This document shows, piece after piece, positions 58,840-64,000 of a stretch of 64,000 nucleotides of DNA. The number at the start of each line of letters is the position of its first letter. Position 1 is the first letter of the stretch. Position numbers and translations under genes: made by a program. A model generated the notes under the pieces. It had not been told where the DNA came from and searched no databases. It saw nothing but the letters and a program-made list of their open reading frames with translations. Origin of the DNA: DASXVX01 sp036504075 (GTDB taxonomy: Bacteria; Bacillota; Sulfobacillia; Symbiobacteriales; Symbiobacteriaceae); the NCBI GenBank assembly GCA_036504075.1, contig DASXVX010000008.1, forward strand, positions 1 to 64,000, read 5' to 3'.

Positions 58840-59469
58840 TTACCGGGACTGCCGGCGGGGCAGTATGTCTTCCACCAGTCTGCGGATTTCCGCCTGCACT
58901 TCGTCGATACCCCGCGCAGCATCCACCACTTTTACCCGGCGAGGCTCCGCTTTCGCCAGTTCCAGATAGCCGTCACGGACCTGTTCGTGGTACCAGTCGC
59001 TTTTCTGCTCGATCCGGTCTTCGCCTTGGGCCGCACGGCGCTGCCGGGCGACGTCCGGAGCGAGGTCCAACACGATAGTCCGGTGCGGCTTCAAAGAGCC
59101 AGTAGCCATATCGTTGATCTGGGCCACAAATTCCGGCGGCATCCCACCGGCGAAGCCCTGGAACACCATGCTGGAATCCACGTACCGGTCGCCGATGACC
59201 ACTTTGCCGGCTTCCAGCGCCGGTCGGATCACTTTGGCAACGTGATCGGCCCGGCTGGCGGCAAAGAGAAATGCCTCGGAAATGACGGACATTCCTGTGT
59301 AGGCCGGATCCAAGACAATCTCACGGATGCGCTCGGCCAGGGGCGTCCCGCCCGGCTCCCGAGTAAAAATGTAGTCGAGGCCCTTCTGGTCCAGGTACTC
59401 GAGCAGAAGTTTCAACTGCGTAGATTTGCCGGCGCCATCGACGCCTTCAAAAGTGATGAAAACGGCCAA
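58840..59469 (-). CDS. tmk: thymidylate kinase
   Basis: 209 residues. P-loop FEGVDGAGKST, FTREPGGTPLAE, GDRYVDSSMVFQG and the LID region RRAAQGEDRIEQKSD. It phosphorylates dTMP to dTDP. No ATG or GTG lies at the expected point; a TTG at 59469 (reading LAVFITFEG) behind AGGGAG is the best start, seven bases after the decarboxylase stop. Confidence 0.93.
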   Translation of the reverse strand: MAVFITFEGVDGAGKSTQLKLLLEYLDQKGLDYIFTREPGGTPLAERIREIVLDPAYTGMSVISEAFLFAASRADHVAKVIRPALEAGKVVIGDRYVDSSMVFQGFAGGMPPEFVAQINDMATGSLKPHRTIVLDLAPDVARQRRAAQGEDRIEQKSDWYHEQVRDGYLELAKAEPRRVKVVDAARGIDEVQAEIRRLVEDILPRRQSR

Positions 59470-59476
59470 ACGCGTG

Positions 59477-60883
59477 TCACTCCCTGACGACACGGATCGT
59501 ATGCAAGTCGGGGTCGGACGGCCCTTGCAGGTGATACCCGGCGGCCACGGCGTGCTGGAGATAGGCGACCACATCGGCCGTGAGCCGCTCGCCCGGAACG
59601 ATTGCCGGAATGCCCGGCGGCGACGGCGAGACCAGTTCGGCGGCGATTCGACCGACGGCCTGCGCCAACGGTACTGAATCCTTCGCCCCCAGATAGGCTT
59701 CCCTGGGCGTGAGCACAACTTCAGGCCAGGGCGGCTCCGGCGGCCGCTGTGGCGTGCCGGGCCCCTGCGGCAGGTCCCGCATGGCCTCGACGAAAGACTG
59801 GACTCCGGCAGGCGTATCGCCAGGAGAGAACACGGCGAGCACGTAATCGAGCCCGCAAGTCTCCACGGCCACACCCCGGGACCAGAGGAAATCCGCAGCC
59901 GCAAACCCGGTGATGCCACGGCCCCGCACGTCCACCAGCAGCTTCGTCGGATCGCTGGCCGGGTAAACCCGTAGGCCCGAGACCTGGTTGATCTGTTCGC
60001 GAGCCGAATGCGCCAACGCCAGCGCCCGGTCCCAGAGCGCCCGGCCGTTCAGGGCCAGGTCCCGCCGGGCCGCATCAAGCGAGGCCATCAGCAGGTAGGA
60101 CGGGCTGGTCGACTGGACCAGCCGGAGCATCTCCTTCAGCCGGACGGGGTCCAGCCGGCCGCCCGTGCCCAGGTGGCACAGCGATGACTGGGTGAGGCTC
60201 CCGCCGGTCTTGTGGACCGACTGAGCCGCTCCGTCGGCCCCCACGGTCAGCGCCGCGGGCGGCATGTCCGGATGGAACGCGAAGTGGGTGCCGTGGGCTT
60301 CGTCCACCAGCGCCGCCGCCCCGGCCCGGTGAATCAGAGCGATCTCAGCCGCCAGGTTTCCGGCCACCCCGTAGTACGTCGGATGAACCAGTACGGCCGC
60401 GGCAGCTTCCTGTAACGCGTCTTGCAGCGATGACGGATCCACGCCGGTCGCGATATGGAGGTCGGCAGCAAACTTGACCCGGACCCAGGCCGGCTTCACC
60501 CCGGCCAGAATCAGTGCCCCGATGACGGAGCGATGGGCGTGCCGGGGAACGGCCATGGTCTGCCCGGACCGGCAGGCGGTCAGAATGAGCGCGTGCAGTC
60601 CCGCCGTAGTCCCCCCGACCAGAAAATGCGACTCAGCCGCCCCGAAAGCCTCGGCCGCCAAGGCCTGCGCTTCGGCAATCGGCCCGGAAGGGGCGTGAAG
60701 GTCGTCTAGCCCCGGCGCCTCCGTGAGGTCAATCGCCAGAGCGTTGTCACCGATGTAAGCCCGCCACTCAGGCGGGGCCGCCTGGCCCAGCTTGTGCCCC
60801 GGCACATGCAGCGGGGCTTTCACGGTGGCGGCGTAGTGGCGAAGGGCATCGAACAATGGGGCACGGTGCTGATCTCGCAACAC
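59477..60883 (-). CDS. Orn/Lys/Arg decarboxylase-family PLP enzyme (YaaO-like)
   Basis: 468 residues. Fold-type I PLP enzyme: VPGHKLG, DDLHAPSGPIAEAQ, VGGTTAGLHA, VDEAHGTHFAFH and the PLP-binding lysine in SVHKTGGSLTQSS. The C-terminal domain includes LTPREAYLGAKDSVPLAQAVGRI and the late YPPGIP-like SPPGIPAIVPGE. Bacillus has an arginine/lysine decarboxylase homologue (yaaO) at the same position before tmk. Substrate cannot be fixed here. Confidence 0.9.
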   Translation of the reverse strand: MLRDQHRAPLFDALRHYAATVKAPLHVPGHKLGQAAPPEWRAYIGDNALAIDLTEAPGLDDLHAPSGPIAEAQALAAEAFGAAESHFLVGGTTAGLHALILTACRSGQTMAVPRHAHRSVIGALILAGVKPAWVRVKFAADLHIATGVDPSSLQDALQEAAAAVLVHPTYYGVAGNLAAEIALIHRAGAAALVDEAHGTHFAFHPDMPPAALTVGADGAAQSVHKTGGSLTQSSLCHLGTGGRLDPVRLKEMLRLVQSTSPSYLLMASLDAARRDLALNGRALWDRALALAHSAREQINQVSGLRVYPASDPTKLLVDVRGRGITGFAAADFLWSRGVAVETCGLDYVLAVFSPGDTPAGVQSFVEAMRDLPQGPGTPQRPPEPPWPEVVLTPREAYLGAKDSVPLAQAVGRIAAELVSPSPPGIPAIVPGERLTADVVAYLQHAVAAGYHLQGPSDPDLHTIRVVRE

Positions 60884-60952
60884 GTACCAGGCTCCTCCCC
60901 CACTGTGCGTGGGTCATATTCGACAGGCGAACACTGTATCCCTTTTCCAGCT

Positions 60953-61969
60953 TCAGACCCCCGAACGGCGGCGCTTCAGCACCAGCCGCACGTCGTCCCC
61001 CCGCAGTTCCATCCCATCGAAGCCGTTCAGCAAACGGGAAGCGATGCGCGGCCCGTAAGCGTCTTCGATCTCCCCGGCCGTCAGGTTTGTGGAGACGATC
61101 ATCGGCATCAGCCGGTTCATCCGGTGGTTGATGATGTTAAACAGCTCCTGGCCGACGAACTCCGACACCTTCTCCGCCCCGAGGTCATCCAGAACGATCA
61201 GGTCGGCGCTGAGCAGCCGATCAATGCCCTGCCGGTACTCCTCGTCGTCGTCGAAGCGGTGCAGCCGCAGCAGGTCCAAGAACTCGGAGAACGTCAGGTA
61301 AACCACCGTGCGGCCCGCTGAGACCGCCGCGTTGGCGATGCACGACGAAAGAAAGGTCTTGCCCCGACCCACGTCGCCGGCGAAGAGCAGGCTCTCCCGC
61401 TGGGTTCCCCCCGCGACCCGGGCGGCGTACGCCTTACAGTATTCCAGCACCCGGGCCATGTACTTCCGATCGTCCGGCGGGTAGACCGTCAGGTCGAACC
61501 GGTTGAATTGCTGCTCCCGGAGCGGCCCGGTAAGGCCGGACGCCTTATAGAGGTCGTCGATCTCTTCCTGGATCAGGCACTGGCACTTCCGGGACGGGCG
61601 AACCGTGTCCGGCCCCGCCGGCTCAGGCGGCAGCCAGCCGGTGTTCTTGCAGTGCGGGCAGTCCCAGCGAACCTCCAGCCCGGCCGGGTCGATCGCATGC
61701 TGCTTAAGCAGAGCGTCCCGCTCCACCGAGAGCTCCTGCGACCAGGCTTTCAACGCCTCGAAGTCCTTGCCGAAACGGGTTTTGGCATGGAGCACCAGGC
61801 GGGCCAAGTCCAGCCCGATTTCGCCCTGAATGTCCTTGATTTCCCCCAGCCGGGGAACCCGGTGAAACACCGCGGCTTCCCGGGCATCGCGCTCCTGCTC
61901 CAGTTGGCGGATTCGCTGTTCCCGGCGCCGCACTCGGTCAGTCGTCAAACTTCTTAAAGACGTGATCAT
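60953..61969 (-). CDS. dnaI: primosomal protein DnaI (helicase loader)
   Basis: 338 residues. An N-terminal part with zinc-type cysteines CPHCKNTGW and CQC, then an AAA+ module with GDVGRGKTFLSSC (Walker A), VLDDLGAEKVSEFV (Walker B) and VSTNL (sensor). DnaI loads the replicative helicase DnaC in Gram-positives. The start is not certain; the frame overlaps the upstream DnaD-like gene by 32 bases, and the pair are evidently coupled, as dnaB and dnaI are in Bacillus. Confidence 0.93.
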   Translation of the reverse strand: MITSLRSLTTDRVRRREQRIRQLEQERDAREAAVFHRVPRLGEIKDIQGEIGLDLARLVLHAKTRFGKDFEALKAWSQELSVERDALLKQHAIDPAGLEVRWDCPHCKNTGWLPPEPAGPDTVRPSRKCQCLIQEEIDDLYKASGLTGPLREQQFNRFDLTVYPPDDRKYMARVLEYCKAYAARVAGGTQRESLLFAGDVGRGKTFLSSCIANAAVSAGRTVVYLTFSEFLDLLRLHRFDDDEEYRQGIDRLLSADLIVLDDLGAEKVSEFVGQELFNIINHRMNRLMPMIVSTNLTAGEIEDAYGPRIASRLLNGFDGMELRGDDVRLVLKRRRSGV

Positions 61970-62960
61970 AGTTCTTCATCTTCTCCCGCTGCAGGAAGAC
62001 GTTGCTAGTCTTTCCGGTCCCCCGCTTGCCGGTCGCCTGGCCTGCCGGCTCGGTGGACGCCGGGCGCCGCTGTTTCCGTTCGCTCAGTGCCTGGTCCACG
62101 TCCGCTACCGTCCGAACGCCCTTGTCCCGCCAGGTTTCCAGTATCCGATTCACATACTGCAGCGGGTTCTGGACACCGTTAGATTCATCGCACGCCCGGA
62201 AAACGACCTCGTTGCTGAAACCCCACTCGTCGGTCCATTTATCGAGCAGCGTCTGCTCGGCACCGGTCAGCTGGCGCTTCAGCCCCAGGTAGGAGACGAT
62301 CGCCTTATGCTTGCCGGCGGCCTTGCGATGCCGCTCTGCCAGGTCCTCCGCCTCGTCCGGACTGCGCACACCCTCTTCGGACCAGCGACGGGCCACCGTG
62401 TTCAGGTAGCTCATGCGGGTGACACCCTGGCGCTGCCCTTCCCGGATGACCGCCTGGACCATGTCGGCGTCAAACCCGAAGGTCGTCTGCCAGTCCTGAA
62501 TGTCGGCGACCTCCCGGTCCGAAAGCGGCCGCCCCAGCAGCTTCTGCGCCGCCAGCAGCGCCGGCTCTTCGACGCCAGCGGCTACCTCTTCGTCGTAATT
62601 ATCCCGGTACCCGGTCCAGATGGCCCGCAGCCGGGAGAACAGCGGGATGAAGGAAAACGTGAACGTTTCGCCCTCGTCGTCTGCCGCCACCAGATCTTTC
62701 TCAGCCAGGTCCAGCACCAGCTTGCGCACCTGGTCGAAGTCGTGAGCATGCAGCTTGCGGGAAATGGTATACGGCCGGTAGGTGTTCTCGGCCAGACCGC
62801 CCACGCAGGTCATCACGGCGAAAAGCTTGCCGACGGTATCATAATCCAGTTCCAGGTCCAGCATGTAATCAAACAACATGCGGGGAAGGTTGACGAAGCC
62901 CCGCTTTAACAGCGCCTCGAGAAAATCGTAATCGGCCGGCCCCACGGGCTCGCGTGGCAT
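61938..62960 (-). CDS. DnaD-domain replication initiation protein (DnaB/DnaD type)
   Basis: 340 residues. An N-terminal winged-helix-like domain (1-110), followed by two DnaD/DnaB C-terminal modules; each ends in the YxxxI-like motif: YLNTVARRWSEEGV and YVNRILETWRDKGV. The C-terminus is basic (RKQRRPASTEPAGQ). Position just before dnaI corresponds to the Bacillus dnaB gene (initiator for helicase loading at the origin), but the two tandem modules also recall DnaD. ATG follows AAGGGGGG. Confidence 0.88.
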   Translation of the reverse strand: MPREPVGPADYDFLEALLKRGFVNLPRMLFDYMLDLELDYDTVGKLFAVMTCVGGLAENTYRPYTISRKLHAHDFDQVRKLVLDLAEKDLVAADDEGETFTFSFIPLFSRLRAIWTGYRDNYDEEVAAGVEEPALLAAQKLLGRPLSDREVADIQDWQTTFGFDADMVQAVIREGQRQGVTRMSYLNTVARRWSEEGVRSPDEAEDLAERHRKAAGKHKAIVSYLGLKRQLTGAEQTLLDKWTDEWGFSNEVVFRACDESNGVQNPLQYVNRILETWRDKGVRTVADVDQALSERKQRRPASTEPAGQATGKRGTGKTSNVFLQREKMKNYDHVFKKFDD

Positions 62961-63171
62961 TCGATCCCCCCTTTTTTGAAACGCCGGACGCAGCCGGCGC
63001 GATCATTCGCGCGATCCGCCTCAACCCGCGCGAAGAGGTTCGATTCTCCGCCCGCCGGACCGATTCCTGCCCGGCCCTTCGGTACGCCTTGTTATACTGG
63101 AAGCGGTTATTCGACACCTTTCATTGATTCGGCTTCGTAGCGACAGAACCCTAGCGTCATTGGATCTGGGA

Positions 63172-63203
63172 ATAGAAAACCGCGGGGCGATACGCCCCGC
63201 GGT
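63172..63203 (-). terminator. terminator after porB
   Basis: ACCGCGGGGCG (63179-63189) with CGCCCCGCGGT (63193-63203), three-base loop, TTTCTATT following on the minus strand. Confidence 0.88.
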
Positions 63204-63213
63204 CGGTCAGATG

Positions 63214-64000
63214 CTACAGGTCCGGGTGCTCGCTCATGGCCTTGAGGCGCTTCCAGCGGCGGTCGACTTCCTTCTGGAACTCGGTCGTGACGGAGGCATA
63301 CTCGGGCTTCATGAGGTGCTTCGTCTTGCCCATCATCTTCAGCCACTCTTCGACAGCCACTTTCTTGCCCTTGGCCTCGGGGTCGTAAGTCAGGTGGGTA
63401 ATCCCCTTCTCGACCTCGTACAGCGGGAAGAAGCAAGTATCGACAGCCTGCTGGACGATTTTGGTGCCCAGGCGGTCTTCAGACAGCCAGTTCAGCGGGC
63501 AGGCGATCAGCAGCTTGCCGTAAACCATGCCCACATTCTTGGCGTACCACTGGGCCTTGGCGGCCTTTTTCCAGAGATCCTGCGGCTGCGACTCGACGCC
63601 GGTGAAGACGTACGGAATGTGAGTCGCCGCGAAGATCTGGGCGGTATCCTTGTGGTGGAACTGCTTGCCGCCGCCCATCGGGCCGACGTTGGACGTCGAG
63701 GTCTTGTGGCCGAACGGCGTGGAGTAGGACAGCTGATGGCCGGTGTTCATATAGCCCTGGTTGTCGTACTCCAGGACGATCATGTTGTGGTTACGCAGGG
63801 CGGCGCCGATCGCCGGACCCATGCCGATATCCATGCCGCCGTCGCCGGTGACCATCACGAAAGTGATATCCTCGCCGATTTCGATCTCGCCGCGGCGCTT
63901 CCGCTCGTAGAAGGCTTCGACAACACCCGACAGGGTGGCGGCGCCGTTCTGGAACAGGTTGTGGATATAGGTGACACGGTGGGCCGTGTTCGGGTAGCCC
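63214..64000 (-). CDS. porB: 2-oxoacid (pyruvate):ferredoxin oxidoreductase beta subunit, partial
   Basis: The reading frame continues to the window edge, so the N-terminus is missing. About 262 residues are seen. Thiamine-diphosphate binding elements are VMVTGDGGMDIGMGP and YDNQGYMNTGHQ; then TPFGHKTSTSNVG, GGGKQFHHKDT, AATHIPYVFTG and ACPLNW. This is the PorB-type subunit that decarboxylates pyruvate and passes electrons to ferredoxin. The alpha and gamma subunits would lie beyond 64000. It is the last gene of its operon, with a strong terminator. Confidence 0.9.
   Translation of the reverse strand, partial: GYPNTAHRVTYIHNLFQNGAATLSGVVEAFYERKRRGEIEIGEDITFVMVTGDGGMDIGMGPAIGAALRNHNMIVLEYDNQGYMNTGHQLSYSTPFGHKTSTSNVGPMGGGKQFHHKDTAQIFAATHIPYVFTGVESQPQDLWKKAAKAQWYAKNVGMVYGKLLIACPLNWLSEDRLGTKIVQQAVDTCFFPLYEVEKGITHLTYDPEAKGKKVAVEEWLKMMGKTKHLMKPEYASVTTEFQKEVDRRWKRLKAMSEHPDL

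Overview
The window reads as the chromosome of a GC-rich, Gram-positive Bacillota bacterium that respires oxygen. The evidence is gene content and order: a ctsR-mcsA-mcsB-clpC-radA heat-shock operon with CtsR-like operators; the Bacillus-type block abrB / rsmI / yabB-like / ricT (yaaT) / holB / darA (yaaQ) / tmk / Orn-Lys-Arg decarboxylase; dnaI beside a DnaD-domain initiation gene; and a hemE-hemH-hemY trio. The high GC, a bc-type menaquinol complex plus a cbb3 oxidase, and a PorB-type pyruvate:ferredoxin oxidoreductase would suit a deep-branching group such as the Symbiobacterium, Thermaerobacter or Sulfobacillus relatives. I cannot place it more finely from sequence alone. Most genes are on the minus strand.

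Layout. 1-3060 is an accessory island of visibly lower GC at its left end. It holds a truncated ubiquitin-like (multi-ubiquitin family) fragment, an E1-like DUF6791-ThiF enzyme and a DUF6527 protein (227-1960). A gene-poor stretch follows, and then a strongly structured presumptive ncRNA (2651-3041) that I think resembles HEARO/omega RNAs. 3059-11070 is the CtsR regulon, read right to left: ctsR, mcsA, mcsB, two stand-alone Clp N-domain proteins, clpC, a CBS-domain gene and radA. 11100-20700 holds an RlmI-type rRNA methyltransferase, a palindromic MITE-like repeat, an EF-G-like GTPase, a lipoprotein of the DUF4015 hydrolase family, a YtcJ-like amidohydrolase, PpaX, a DUF457 membrane protein, a four-cluster ferredoxin and small hydrophilic proteins.

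20700-30520 is respiratory. It has a menaquinol:cytochrome c reductase (b6-type cytochrome b, subunit IV, Rieske, separate diheme cytochrome c), CcoG, a cbb3 oxidase (CcoN and a CcoO-CcoP-like fusion with small membrane subunits), a cupredoxin lipoprotein and tRNA-Ala(TGC). Two of the small membrane proteins (22356-22520 and 26231-26389) are short and easy to miss. 30600-46400 carries greA with a consensus promoter and structured leader, an acyl-ACP-reductase-like dehydrogenase, a MATE remnant, dusB, a membrane alpha/beta hydrolase, a UPF0173 metallohydrolase, a fatty acid desaturase, two NarL-type two-component systems and acnA. 46400-52900 has a four-cluster Fe-S protein, a tiny Cys/His-rich protein, the haem genes, an HSDL2-like SDR and a DUF6125 protein.

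53200-64000 is the conserved abrB-to-tmk block, with an unusually long repetitive RicT tail, followed by dnaI, the dnaD-like gene and the 3' part of porB cut by the window edge. The points most worth a second look are the ubiquitin-like cassette, the candidate large ncRNA next to it, the histidine kinase with an internally duplicated and degenerate half, the paralogous Clp N-domain proteins, and the several very small proteins. All family assignments come from reading motifs and order; no database search was run.
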